Both the position numbers and the translations under genes were made by a program. Positions 1 to 7,953 of a stretch of 64,000 bases of DNA are shown here, in pieces; positions within the stretch are counted from its first letter, which is position 1; each line of letters starts with the position of its first letter. The stretch is from Mesorhizobium amorphae (GTDB taxonomy: Bacteria; Pseudomonadota; Alphaproteobacteria; Rhizobiales; Rhizobiaceae), in the NCBI RefSeq assembly GCF_014843845.1, contig NZ_JHQS01000046.1:50694-114693 (forward strand). The letters are read 5' to 3'. The notes beneath the pieces are model-generated. The model made no database searches. It was not told where the DNA came from and worked only from the letters and a program-made list of their open reading frames with translations.

Positions 1-1
1 C

Positions 2-262
2 GGCCATCGCGTCGAGCTTTTGAAGGACGCGATCGCTCCCCTCAAGGGCCAATTGCCGCCGCGCGAATTCAAGCGCCTGGCGCAGGCGCTGTCGCTGATG
101 TTCGGTGTCGAGGCGCTGATTGTGCTGAAGGACATTTGGGGACTCGACAGCCGCAAGACGATGTCGGTGACGCAATGGGCGGCCGGCGCCCTAGTGCGGG
201 CAGCGGTGGCGGAATCGGTGAACGATGGAGGTGGGATCGCGCGGGCGGCGGTCGCCAAATAA
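2..262 (+). CDS. C-terminal part of a TetR/AcrR-type regulator (partial)
   Basis: The reading frame is open from the first bases of the window and ends at TAA 260-262, so only about 86 C-terminal residues are visible and the start lies outside. The DNA-binding part is missing. The visible helix-rich stretch (RLAQALSLMFGVEALIVLKD followed by a GLD...W.AGALVRAAVAES pattern) resembles the ligand-binding C-terminus of TetR-family regulators; this is resemblance only. It lies directly upstream of the ABC operon promoter region and is followed after 8 bases by the first putative FadR-type operator. Confidence 0.5.
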   Translation, partial: GHRVELLKDAIAPLKGQLPPREFKRLAQALSLMFGVEALIVLKDIWGLDSRKTMSVTQWAAGALVRAAVAESVNDGGGIARAAVAK

Positions 263-269
263 ACGCGAA

Positions 270-284
270 TCTGGTTCGACCAGA
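270..284. promoter_or_regulatory. Putative FadR-type operator, class A
   Basis: The inverted repeat TCTGGT-TCG-ACCAGA has perfect 6-bp arms and fits the TNGTNNNACNA consensus known for FadR-subfamily GntR regulators. The same core TGGTTCGACCA recurs at 16771-16781 in the divergent catabolic promoter. Confidence 0.6.
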
Positions 285-447
285 TAGGGAAGCCAGCTAC
301 ACATAGTAATTGTGCTGACACAACCAAAACAAGACCCTTATGTATCAAGGAGTAGGAAAATTAAAGTAAAACAGGCAGATACCGCTACAAATGGCTTGTC
401 GAGCCGCTGCTGATCGCAGAAGAAAGAGCTTGACGTGCATTTGAAAT

Positions 448-458
448 TGGTAATACCA
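448..458. promoter_or_regulatory. Putative FadR-type operator, class B
   Basis: TGGTAATACCA, with arms TGGT/ACCA. The surrounding 14-mer TTGGTAATACCAGA (447-460) is identical to 16950-16963 upstream of the catabolic operon at 17065. Confidence 0.6.
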
Positions 459-623
459 GATCAGGACCGATAAAGCGGATCGAAAGTGAGGGCTGCGATC
501 CATTTTCCGGCCGGGCGAGGAGGCCCAGAACCGGAAATGTGCCACCACGGGAGGAACTACCAGGGCCGGCCTCGCTGCCGGCTCGCATGACACGGTAGAA
601 TGCGCACAAGGGAGGAAATCATT

Positions 624-1940
624 ATGCGCAAGACAATGACCAGCCTGCTTGCTGGTATCGGCTTAGTGCTCGCCTGCGGAACGTCCGTCTACGCGCAGGA
701 GAAGGAACTCACCATCTTCTGGGCGGAATGGGATCCGGCCAACTATCTGCAGGAACTCGGCAACGAGTACGAGAAGGAAACGGGCGTCAAGATCACGGTG
801 GAAACCACGCCCTGGCCCGACTTCCAGACCAAGGCCTTCACCGAGTTCAACGCCCATGGCGACGCCTATGATATGGTCGTCGGCGACTCGCAATGGCTCG
901 GTGCCGGTTCGACCGGTGGCCACTATGTCGACCTGACCGACTTCTTCAACAAGCACAAGCTGGGCGAGGTGATGGCGCCGGCCACGGTGAAGTACTATGC
1001 CGAATATCCGGGCGGCAGCAGCAAGTACTGGGCCATTCCGCTCGAAGGCGACGCCGTCGGCTGGTCCTATCGCAAGGACTGGTTCGAAGACCCCAAGGAA
1101 AAGGAAGCCTTCAAGGCCAAATATGGCTACGATCTCGACGTGCCGAAGGATTTCAAGGCGCTGCGAGACATCGCCGAATTCTTCCACCGGCCGGATCAGA
1201 AACGTTACGGCATCGCCATCTACACCGACAATTCGTATGACGCGATGGCAATGGGCTTCGAAAACGCGCTGTTCTCCTTTGGCGGCGAGCTGGGTGACTA
1301 TAAGACCTACAAGGTCGATGGCTTCATCAACTCCGACAAGGCGATCGCGGCGCTCGACGCCTACAAGGAACTCTACACGTTCACGCCTCCGGGCTGGGCG
1401 AAGTCGTTCTTCGTCGAGGACAACCAGGCGATCACCGAAAACCTGGCCGCGATGAGCATGAACTACTTCGCGTTCTTTCCCTCGCTGATCAACGAGGCGT
1501 CGAACCCGAACGCCAAGAACACCGGCTTCTTCGCCAATCCTGCCGGACCTGACGGCGACCAGTTCGCCGCCCTTGGCGGTCAGGGCATCTCCATCGTTTC
1601 CTACTCGCAGAAGCAGGAAGAGGCGGTGAAGTTCCTCGAATGGTTCATCAAGGACGAGACCCAGAAGAAGTGGGCAGCGCTTGGCGGCTACACCTGCAGC
1701 GCAGCCGTGCTCAAGTCGGAGGAATTCCAGAACGCCACACCTTACAACAAGGCCTTCTACGAGACCATGTTCAAGGTGAAGGACTTCTGGGCGGTGCCTG
1801 AATACGCAGAACTGCTGCAGCAGCTCAACCAGCGCATCTACCCCTACGTGATCGGCGGACCTGGAACCGCCAAGGAAACGCTGGACGCGCTGGCCGCCGA
1901 CTGGAACGCGACCTTCAAGAAATACGGCCGCGGCCAATAA
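624..1940 (+). CDS. Sugar ABC transporter periplasmic substrate-binding protein (family 1 type)
   Basis: Binds an unidentified sugar or polyol in the periplasm and delivers it to the permeases encoded downstream. The chosen start is ATG 624 with GGAGG 9 bases upstream; an in-frame start at 600 would add eight non-signal residues. The 438-aa protein begins with a Sec signal peptide (MRKTMTSLLAGIGLVLACG, cleavage near VYA-QE at residue 24). The mature N-terminus (LTIFWAEWDPANYLQELGNE) and later GD-QW, PLEGDAVGWSYRKDWF and GGQGISI segments are typical of MalE/UgpB-like binding proteins. It is first gene of the operon 624-6311 and is followed by a strong hairpin, which would favour its excess over the membrane genes. 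The substrate cannot be read from sequence. Confidence 0.9.
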   Translation: MRKTMTSLLAGIGLVLACGTSVYAQEKELTIFWAEWDPANYLQELGNEYEKETGVKITVETTPWPDFQTKAFTEFNAHGDAYDMVVGDSQWLGAGSTGGHYVDLTDFFNKHKLGEVMAPATVKYYAEYPGGSSKYWAIPLEGDAVGWSYRKDWFEDPKEKEAFKAKYGYDLDVPKDFKALRDIAEFFHRPDQKRYGIAIYTDNSYDAMAMGFENALFSFGGELGDYKTYKVDGFINSDKAIAALDAYKELYTFTPPGWAKSFFVEDNQAITENLAAMSMNYFAFFPSLINEASNPNAKNTGFFANPAGPDGDQFAALGGQGISIVSYSQKQEEAVKFLEWFIKDETQKKWAALGGYTCSAAVLKSEEFQNATPYNKAFYETMFKVKDFWAVPEYAELLQQLNQRIYPYVIGGPGTAKETLDALAADWNATFKKYGRGQ

Positions 1941-1952
1941 AAGTCATGCCTG

Positions 1953-1990
1953 ACGGAGGAGGCCTTCGCGCCTCCTCCGTTTGTCTTTTA
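1953..1990 (+). terminator. Hairpin with T-rich tail after the binding-protein gene
   Basis: Perfect 11-bp stem ACGGAGGAGGC/GCCTCCTCCGT (1953-1963 with 1970-1980), 6-nt loop, followed by TTGTCTTTT. It lies between the binding protein and the first permease. It would act as partial terminator or 3' stabiliser and so give differential expression within the operon. Confidence 0.7.
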
Positions 1991-2008
1991 AGAATCTGGA
2001 GCAGGGTT

Positions 2009-2914
2009 TTGGCGACCACGATGATCACGACGCTGGACAGGTCCTCCCGGGCCGCTGCCCGCGGCCTCAGCGACATTTCGATCCGCAATCTCTTCATCAT
2101 CCCGACGATCCTGTTCTTGATCGTCTTCAACATCTTCCCGCTGATCTATTCGCTGGGCTATTCCTTCACCGATTTCCGCGCCTCGACCAATGCGCCGGCG
2201 AATTTCATCGGGCTGCAAAATTATCGCGACCTGCTCAACGATCCCTACGTCTGGTCGAACTTCGCCATCACCGCGAAATACGTCATCATCTCGGTCGCCG
2301 GGCAGCTGCTCGTCGGTTTCGGCGTCGCCATGCTACTCAACCGCGACATTCCGCTGAAGGGATTGCTGACGACGCTGCTCCTGCTGCCGATGATGCTGTC
2401 GATGGCGGTGGTCGGCCTGTTCTGGAAGCTGCTCTACGACCCCTCCTTCGGCATCATCAACTACGCGCTCGGCCTCGGCACCTTCGAATGGCTGTCGGAT
2501 CCGAACATGGCGCTTTATGCGGTGGCGCTGACCGACATCTGGATGTGGTCGCCCTTCGTCATGCTCTTGTCGCTGGCCGGTCTCTCGGCGGTGCCGAAGC
2601 ATCTCTACGAAGCCGCCGCCATCGATCGTGCCGGGCCGTTCTACACCTTCTTCCGCATCACGCTGCCGCTGGTCGCGCCGATCCTGATGATCGCGGTCAT
2701 CTTTCGCACCATGGAAGCGTTCAAGACCTTCGACCTTGCCTACATCCTGACCAGCCAGCCGACGGCCGAACTGATCTCGATCCGGCTCTACAAGATGGCG
2801 TTCCAGGAATGGCAGACCGGGCGCTCCTGCGCGATGGCCTACATCGTGCTGATCATGGTGCTGGCGATCACCAACATCTATGTGAAGTACCTCAACAAGG
2901 TGAAGGAGCGCTGA
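2009..2914 (+). CDS. Sugar ABC transporter permease, MalF/UgpA type
   Basis: Inner-membrane permease of the importer, about 301 aa. Start taken as TTG 2009 because GGAG (1998-2001) sits 7 nt upstream; ATG 2021 is the alternative. About six membrane segments can be traced, beginning with NLFIIPTILFLIVFNIFPLI. The cytoplasmic coupling (EAA) motif is YEAAAIDRAGPFYTFFRITLP near residue 205. It stops one base before the start of the next permease, so the two are translationally linked. Confidence 0.9.
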   Translation: MATTMITTLDRSSRAAARGLSDISIRNLFIIPTILFLIVFNIFPLIYSLGYSFTDFRASTNAPANFIGLQNYRDLLNDPYVWSNFAITAKYVIISVAGQLLVGFGVAMLLNRDIPLKGLLTTLLLLPMMLSMAVVGLFWKLLYDPSFGIINYALGLGTFEWLSDPNMALYAVALTDIWMWSPFVMLLSLAGLSAVPKHLYEAAAIDRAGPFYTFFRITLPLVAPILMIAVIFRTMEAFKTFDLAYILTSQPTAELISIRLYKMAFQEWQTGRSCAMAYIVLIMVLAITNIYVKYLNKVKER

Positions 2915-2915
2915 G

Positions 2916-3875
2916 ATGGCCGCCGTCCGCACTTCTTCCGAAATCGGCTTCAACCGTGCGGCAATCGTCGCGGTGCTGGTGGTGACGATCATCTTCCTGG
3001 CGCCGATCTACTGGATCGCCTCGACGGCGTTCAAGCCGCGCAATCTCGCGACGACCATCCCGCCGACGGTGGTGTTCCAGCCGGAAATCTCGCCCTTCGT
3101 CAAGCTGTTCGCCAAGCGTTCGCAACTGCGTAGTCCGCCGACGCCGGAAGAGTATGCGGCGGCTCCGTGGTGGGAACGCGTCGTCTTCAATGGCGGCGAA
3201 AAAATCGTTCGCGACGGCAAGGGCGAGGTGCAGTGGTCGGGCTATCCGAGCCGGTTCATGAACTCGCTGATCGTCGCCATCACCTCGACGGTGCTGGCCG
3301 TCGGCATGGGCACCTTCACCGCCTACGGGTTTTCGCGCTTCAGGGTGAAGGGGGAGGCGGACCTGCTGTTCTTCATCCTGTCGACGCGCATGCTGCCGCC
3401 GGTGGTGGTCGCCATCCCGATGTTCCTGATGTACCGGGCAGTCGGCCTCAACGATTCCCACCTCGGCCTGATTATCCTCTACACCGCCTTCAACCTGTCC
3501 TTCTCGGTCTGGCTGATGAAAGGGTTCATGGACGAGATCCCGAAGGAATATGAGGAGGCGGCGCTGGTCGACGGCTACACGCGCATGGAAGCCTTCTTCA
3601 AGATCGTGCTACCCGAGGCAGCAACCGGCATCGCCGCGACCGCCGTCTTCTGCTTTATCACGGCGTGGAACGAATATGCCTTTGCGCTGATCATGACCAG
3701 CCGCCGTGCCCAGACAGCACCGCCGTTCATCCCCAGCCAGGTCGGTTCCGGCCTGCCGGACTGGACGGTGATCGCTGCTGGAACCTTCCTGTTCCTGCTG
3801 CCGGTCGCGATCTTCACCTTCCTGCTTCGCAACCATCTGTTGCGCGGCATGTCGTTCGGAGCGATCCGCAAATGA
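2916..3875 (+). CDS. Sugar ABC transporter permease, MalG/UgpE type
   Basis: Second inner-membrane permease (319 aa). The coupling motif YEEAALVDGYTRMEAFFKI is near residue 210 and the MalG-like C-terminus ends RGMSFGAIRK. Odd feature: a stretch of roughly 60 residues rich in charged and Trp/Pro residues (KRSQLRSPPTPEEYAAAPWW and following, about residues 65-110) is inserted in the first periplasmic loop, making the protein longer than the usual 275-290 aa. Its stop overlaps the start of the small membrane protein (ATGA). Confidence 0.9.
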   Translation: MAAVRTSSEIGFNRAAIVAVLVVTIIFLAPIYWIASTAFKPRNLATTIPPTVVFQPEISPFVKLFAKRSQLRSPPTPEEYAAAPWWERVVFNGGEKIVRDGKGEVQWSGYPSRFMNSLIVAITSTVLAVGMGTFTAYGFSRFRVKGEADLLFFILSTRMLPPVVVAIPMFLMYRAVGLNDSHLGLIILYTAFNLSFSVWLMKGFMDEIPKEYEEAALVDGYTRMEAFFKIVLPEAATGIAATAVFCFITAWNEYAFALIMTSRRAQTAPPFIPSQVGSGLPDWTVIAAGTFLFLLPVAIFTFLLRNHLLRGMSFGAIRK

Positions 3876-4108
3876 GCTTTCGCGCCATCAACCAGAAATA
3901 CCTGGAACCCGGCTCGCAGATATTGATGGTGCTCGGCATCATCGCCCTCTGCCAGCCCTGGAACATGCTGCTGCACAGCTATGGCGTGACCATCATCCTG
4001 ATCGGGCTGATCGGCTTCAACATCACGTCGAAGATCGCGCCGGAGGAAGAGGCCGGCACCGGTCATGGCGCAGATGCGCAGGCGCGAAATCCGGGAGCAC
4101 AGCATTGA
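3872..4108 (+). CDS. Small two-helix membrane protein inside the ABC operon
   Basis: A 78-aa protein starting at ATG 3872, overlapping the permease stop by 4 bases, and ending inside the TTG start of the ATPase at 4105, so it is translationally coupled on both sides. Two hydrophobic segments are visible (about residues 17-32 and 38-53, the second TIILIGLIGFNI) followed by an acidic, His-containing hydrophilic tail. I do not recognise the family. It has no ABC motifs. Its fixed position between permeases and ATPases suggests an accessory membrane subunit, which is inference. Confidence 0.7.
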   Translation: MSFRAINQKYLEPGSQILMVLGIIALCQPWNMLLHSYGVTIILIGLIGFNITSKIAPEEEAGTGHGADAQARNPGAQH

Positions 4109-5208
4109 CCCAGATCGAGCTTCGCGGCGTGCAGAAATATTTCGGCGCCGTCCAGGTCATCAAGGACCTCAACCTCAAGATCGACGACAACGAGTTCATC
4201 GTGTTGCTCGGCCAGTCCGGCTGCGGCAAGACGACGACGCTGCGCGCGATTGCCGGGCTGGAGACGATCGACGGCGGCGATATCCTGATCGACGGCAAGC
4301 CGGTGCAGCATCTCAAGGCTGCCGACCGCGACATCGCCATGGTGTTCCAGTCGTTCTCGCTCTATCCGCATATGAGCGTCTACGAGAACATCGCCTTTCC
4401 ACTGCGCGCGACGCGCAAGAGCAAGGCCGAGATCGACCAGGAAGTGCGCTCGGTCGCCAAGACGCTGCAGATCACGGACTTGCTGGCGAAGAAGCCGTCG
4501 GCGCTGTCGGGCGGCGACATGCAGCGCGTCGCCATCGGCCGTGCGCTGGTGCGGCGTCCCAAGGCGATGCTGATGGACGAGCCGATCGGCGCGCTCGATG
4601 CCAAGCTGCGCGAGGAGATGCGGGCCGAGATCAAGCGGCTGCACATTAAGCAGGGCTCGACCAGCATCTATGTCACGCACGACCAGATCGAGGCGATGAG
4701 CCTCGCCGACCGTATCGTCATCATGCATGAGGGCGTGCTGCAGCAGGTCGGCTCGCCGGACGACGTCTATTCGCATCCGGCCAATCTGTTCGTGGCGCAG
4801 TTCGTCGGCAGCCCGGTGATGAACGTCGCCGAGGCGTCGGTCACCGAGAAGGCCTCGGCCGCCTCGGTCACGGTCGGTGACGCGACCACCGGCTTCGAGT
4901 TCCCGCGCGCGCTTCTGTCGAAGCTCAACGGTCATGCCGGCGGCAAGCTGGCGCTCGGCATCCGGCCGGAAGGGGTCATCGTGCGCCATGAGGCGGCGGA
5001 CGGCTTCCTGCCGGTCGAGACGCAGATCGTCGAGCCGCTCGGATCCTTCGACATCGTCGACATCAAGGTCGGCTCCAGGATGCTGCGCGCGCGCACCAAG
5101 AGCGGCTTCGTCAGCGGGCCGGGCGAAAAGGTCTTCGCCAGGATCGATCCGGCGCAGGCGCATTTTTTCGACGTGGCGAGCGGCAGGTCGCTCGGAGTGA
5201 GACTCTGA
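4105..5208 (+). CDS. Sugar ABC transporter ATP-binding protein 1 (MalK/UgpC type)
   Basis: Cytoplasmic ATPase subunit, 367 aa, start TTG 4105 with GGGAG 7 nt upstream. Walker A is GQSGCGKTTT near residue 37, Q-loop VFQSFSLYP, signature LSGGDMQRVAIGRAL (Q replaced by D), Walker B AMLMDEPIGALD and switch His in VTHDQIEAM. The C-terminal third is the TOBE/OB regulatory domain of MalK-like proteins. The usual Leu-Ser after DEP is Ile-Gly here. Ends one base into the start of a second ATPase, suggesting an ATPase heterodimer. Confidence 0.92.
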   Translation: MTQIELRGVQKYFGAVQVIKDLNLKIDDNEFIVLLGQSGCGKTTTLRAIAGLETIDGGDILIDGKPVQHLKAADRDIAMVFQSFSLYPHMSVYENIAFPLRATRKSKAEIDQEVRSVAKTLQITDLLAKKPSALSGGDMQRVAIGRALVRRPKAMLMDEPIGALDAKLREEMRAEIKRLHIKQGSTSIYVTHDQIEAMSLADRIVIMHEGVLQQVGSPDDVYSHPANLFVAQFVGSPVMNVAEASVTEKASAASVTVGDATTGFEFPRALLSKLNGHAGGKLALGIRPEGVIVRHEAADGFLPVETQIVEPLGSFDIVDIKVGSRMLRARTKSGFVSGPGEKVFARIDPAQAHFFDVASGRSLGVRL

Positions 5209-6311
5209 TGGCCCACATCCAGCTGAAAAACATCTCGAAGAGCTTCGGCAATCACACTGCGCTCATCGGGCTCAATCTGGAGATCGCCGACGGCGAGTTC
5301 TTCGTGCTGCTCGGCGAGACCGGCGCTGGCAAGACGACGACGTTGCGGATGATCGCGGGTCTCGAGAAGCCGAGCGAGGGGCAAGTCTTCATCGACGGTG
5401 TCGACGTTGCCGACTGGGGCGCCGCCGAGCGCGACGTGGCGCTGGTGCTGCAGCAATATTCGCTCTATCCGCGCTACACGGTTCGCGAGAACCTCGAATT
5501 CCCGCTGAAGCCGAAGATCCGTCGGCTGCCCGACGCCGAGATCAAGGATCGCGTCGACCGCGCGGCCAGGACGTTGCGCATCGAGCATCTGCTTGACCGC
5601 AAGACCGACCGGCTCTCGGGTGGCGAGATGCAGCGCGTCTCCATCGGCCGCGCCATCGTGCGCAAGCCGCGCGTATTCCTGATGGACGAGCCGCTGTCGG
5701 CGCTCGACGCCAAATTACGCGAGGCGTTGCGCACCGAGTTGAAGAATTTGCAGATGCAACTCGGCGCCACCTTCCTGTTCGTCACCCACGACCAGATCGA
5801 GGCAATGTCGATGGGCGACAAGGTCGGCGTGCTCAACCATGGCCGCATCGTCCAGACCGGGACGCCGCAGGAGATCTACAACAACCCGCGCGACACCTAT
5901 GTGGCGAGCTTTGTCGGTTCGCCGCCGATGAACCTCATCGACGGCAGGCTGGTCGACAACCGCGCAGTGATGGCGCCAATGAATTTCGAACTGCCGTTCT
6001 CAGGGGGAGCCAGGACTTCTTGGGGGTTAGACACGGGCGGTGCGACCGACGGTCGCCCGCTCGTCTTCGGCATCCGTCCCGAGGACGTCTATCTGGAGAG
6101 CGGGGCGCCGGTCGAGGCGCGTGTCCATGATGTCGAGAACCATGGCGTCGAAAAAATCCTGACGCTCAGGGTCGGCGACACCATGCTGCGCGCCACGGTA
6201 CCGGCGAGGACTGATGTCGAGATCGAGCAGCCGGTGCGCTTTGCCTGGAACCCGGACAAGGTGGTGCTGTTCGACAAGGGCAGTGGCGTGAGCCTGCGTC
6301 ACGCCAGTTAG
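5208..6311 (+). CDS. Sugar ABC transporter ATP-binding protein 2 (MalK/UgpC type)
   Basis: Second ATPase of the importer, 367 aa, starting at ATG 5208 in the overlap TGATG. Walker A is GETGAGKTTT (Glu-Thr in place of the usual Pro-Ser), Q-loop VLQQYSLYP (Leu in place of Phe), signature LSGGEMQRVSIGRAI, Walker B VFLMDEPLSALD, and VTHDQIEAM. A C-terminal TOBE region follows. Both copies retain the residues needed for ATP hydrolysis. Last gene of the operon. Confidence 0.92.
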   Translation: MAHIQLKNISKSFGNHTALIGLNLEIADGEFFVLLGETGAGKTTTLRMIAGLEKPSEGQVFIDGVDVADWGAAERDVALVLQQYSLYPRYTVRENLEFPLKPKIRRLPDAEIKDRVDRAARTLRIEHLLDRKTDRLSGGEMQRVSIGRAIVRKPRVFLMDEPLSALDAKLREALRTELKNLQMQLGATFLFVTHDQIEAMSMGDKVGVLNHGRIVQTGTPQEIYNNPRDTYVASFVGSPPMNLIDGRLVDNRAVMAPMNFELPFSGGARTSWGLDTGGATDGRPLVFGIRPEDVYLESGAPVEARVHDVENHGVEKILTLRVGDTMLRATVPARTDVEIEQPVRFAWNPDKVVLFDKGSGVSLRHAS

Positions 6312-6353
6312 CAGCGAGCTTTTGCGCGAAGGCTTCGCAAAGAACCGCTGGCG

Positions 6354-6785
6354 CTATTTCGGGAAGTAGGTCTCGTAAGGCGTGTCGTTGATCAGCAGGA
6401 TCACGCATTCAGTGTCCGACAGGCAGGCGTCGTCATGCATCTCATTGGCCTTCTGCGTCCAATAGGATCCTGGAGGCAACTCAACCTTGGTCGCTTCGCC
6501 GCCGTCCATCTGCCAATGCGCCCAGAGCCCCTTTATGACGACCGCGCGATAGTCCGCTGTGTGCGCGTGAACGGGCGCGCGCCAGTTGCCGGGAACCTTG
6601 AGCAAAGTCCCCGCCGGGCCTTTGGCCCGTTCGCCCCATAGCGGCCCGAGCCGATGCGGCTGGTCAGGCACTTCGGCGACATAGGGAATCTTTTCGGCAG
6701 GCAGGTAGCTGTCTTCAAGGGCAAATGCCCGTCCCGGAATGAAGGACAGAGCGGCGAGGGCAAACAATACAGAACGTCTGGCCAT
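6354..6785 (-). CDS. Exported cupin-fold protein (DUF4437-like)
   Basis: 143-aa protein starting at the ATG complement of 6783-6785 with GGAGGAA upstream. It has an N-terminal signal peptide (MARRSVLFALAALSFIPGRAFA). The remainder has RmlC-like cupin features: the PGNWRAPVHAHTADYRAVVIKGLWAHW block with His residues suited to metal binding, and a Gly-Ser-Tyr-Trp turn. The enzymatic role is unknown. It is convergent with the ABC operon and separated from the AraC gene upstream. Confidence 0.65.
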   Translation of the reverse strand: MARRSVLFALAALSFIPGRAFALEDSYLPAEKIPYVAEVPDQPHRLGPLWGERAKGPAGTLLKVPGNWRAPVHAHTADYRAVVIKGLWAHWQMDGGEATKVELPPGSYWTQKANEMHDDACLSDTECVILLINDTPYETYFPK

Positions 6786-6892
6786 AGCGGGTTCCTCCGT
6801 CGGCCAGATTATTCCCGGGACGTCGCCGGGCAATGACGCTCCGTCCAAAAGGCTTGGCAATTCCTCCAGGGCAGGGGGCGGCTCCGCCGCTT

Positions 6893-7864
6893 CTAGGACT
6901 CGTCGTCGCTGCTGCCGGTGTTGCGCAGATGGCTCGGCGCCACGCCCATCACCCGCTTGAAGGCGCGGCTGAAGGAGGCTTCCGAATCGTAGCCCAGTTT
7001 CGCCGCGGCGACGGATACCCTCATGCCATCGCGGGCCAGCCATTGCCGTGCCTGGTGCATGCGCACGCGCAGGACATATTTGGCCGGCGTCTCGCCGACC
7101 ACGGTGGCGAAGCGTTGGGCGAAGGCGGAGCGCGAGGCCCCCATCATCCGTGCGAGCGCCTCGACCGTCCAATCCTGGTTCGGCTGCAGGTGAATAGCGG
7201 CCAGCACCTTGCCGACATCCGGGTTCCTGACCGCGGCGATCCATCCGGTGGCGTCGCCGCAGCCGTTCTCGACCCAAGAGCGGATGATCGTGGCGGCAAG
7301 CACATCGGCAAGGCGCGCCAGGATGCCGCCGGAGCCAACCCGGTCCATCGTCACCTCGCCCGCCATGGCGTCGAGCAGATGCTGGATGCCCGGCGCATTC
7401 GCCATCAGCTCATGCGCGCGCATCAGGTCGGGCATCATGTCCAGAAGCGGATGCGATCCATCGAGGTTGAAATGCATGCTGCCGCAAAACAGCAAGGTCT
7501 TGGGGCCGCGACACTCGTTGGAGACGTCGTAGATGTTCTCGCAAACCGGTTCGATGCTGTAGCGGCCGATCGGCACGGCGGGCACCCCCGGCGCGCTGGC
7601 CAGAACGTGCTCGTCGCCGCGCGGGATCAGCAGCGCATCGCCCACCGTCAGCTCGATCCATTCCTTCGCCGGCGAGAACAGCCAGCAGCCCTGCTGGCCG
7701 ATGAAGTGGAAGCGCGCAGCCTTCTGCGCCGGAAAGGAAACCGCCCACGGCTCACCGAGGACGCAGCGGCCATAGTCGACGCCATCGAGCCGCAAGCCGC
7801 GCAGCATGTCGCTCAGCGGATCGCCGGAACCTGGTAACGTCGATTTGGACGAATTGTAATTCAT
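6893..7864 (-). CDS. AraC-family transcriptional regulator with N-terminal cupin sensor
   Basis: 323 aa from ATG at 7864 (MNYNSSKST); a longer frame to 7906 has no better signal. N-terminal half is an AraC-binding cupin domain of the Cupin_6 type (PRGDEHVLAS and following). The C-terminal ~100 residues carry two helix-turn-helix units: WTVEALARMMGASRSAFAQRF and MRVSVAAAKLGYDSEASFSRAFKRVMGVAPS. It is divergently transcribed from the MFS exporter at 7954 across an 89-bp gap, the usual arrangement for a regulator of an efflux gene. Confidence 0.88.
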   Translation of the reverse strand: MNYNSSKSTLPGSGDPLSDMLRGLRLDGVDYGRCVLGEPWAVSFPAQKAARFHFIGQQGCWLFSPAKEWIELTVGDALLIPRGDEHVLASAPGVPAVPIGRYSIEPVCENIYDVSNECRGPKTLLFCGSMHFNLDGSHPLLDMMPDLMRAHELMANAPGIQHLLDAMAGEVTMDRVGSGGILARLADVLAATIIRSWVENGCGDATGWIAAVRNPDVGKVLAAIHLQPNQDWTVEALARMMGASRSAFAQRFATVVGETPAKYVLRVRMHQARQWLARDGMRVSVAAAKLGYDSEASFSRAFKRVMGVAPSHLRNTGSSDDES

Positions 7865-7953
7865 TCCGGTGTTTCTAGCATGGAAACTCCAGACAGTCAC
7901 TCCCATGTTGCAGTGCAGCCAATGGTGCGCCGCAACCAGACCGGAGATCCATC

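Larger units (their letters stand above)
263..623 (+). promoter_or_regulatory. Promoter/operator region of the first sugar ABC operon
   Basis: This 361-bp stretch has no convincing gene. Short antisense ORFs at 345-609 lack ribosome-binding sites and family features. It holds two inverted repeats of FadR-subfamily type, listed separately (270-284 and 448-458), and a further inverted repeat TTGTG-CTGA-CACAA at 310-323. The ribosome-binding site GGAGG at 611-615 serves the ATG at 624. Confidence 0.6.

Noticed and set aside
345..609. Two overlapping short minus-strand frames in the first intergenic region
   Set aside because: No ribosome-binding site, no coding bias, and they overlap the putative operators.
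663..1937. 424-aa open frame antisense to the first binding-protein gene
   Set aside because: Arg/Val/Glu-biased shadow of a high-GC gene on the other strand; no ribosome-binding site, no family motifs.
624..6311. Identity of the first ABC operon with the rhizobial glycerol importer GlpSTPQUV
   Set aside because: Two ATPases and a small membrane protein are shared ideas, but the gene order differs, the small protein lacks the character of GlpU/DUF2160, and no glpD or glpK is nearby.
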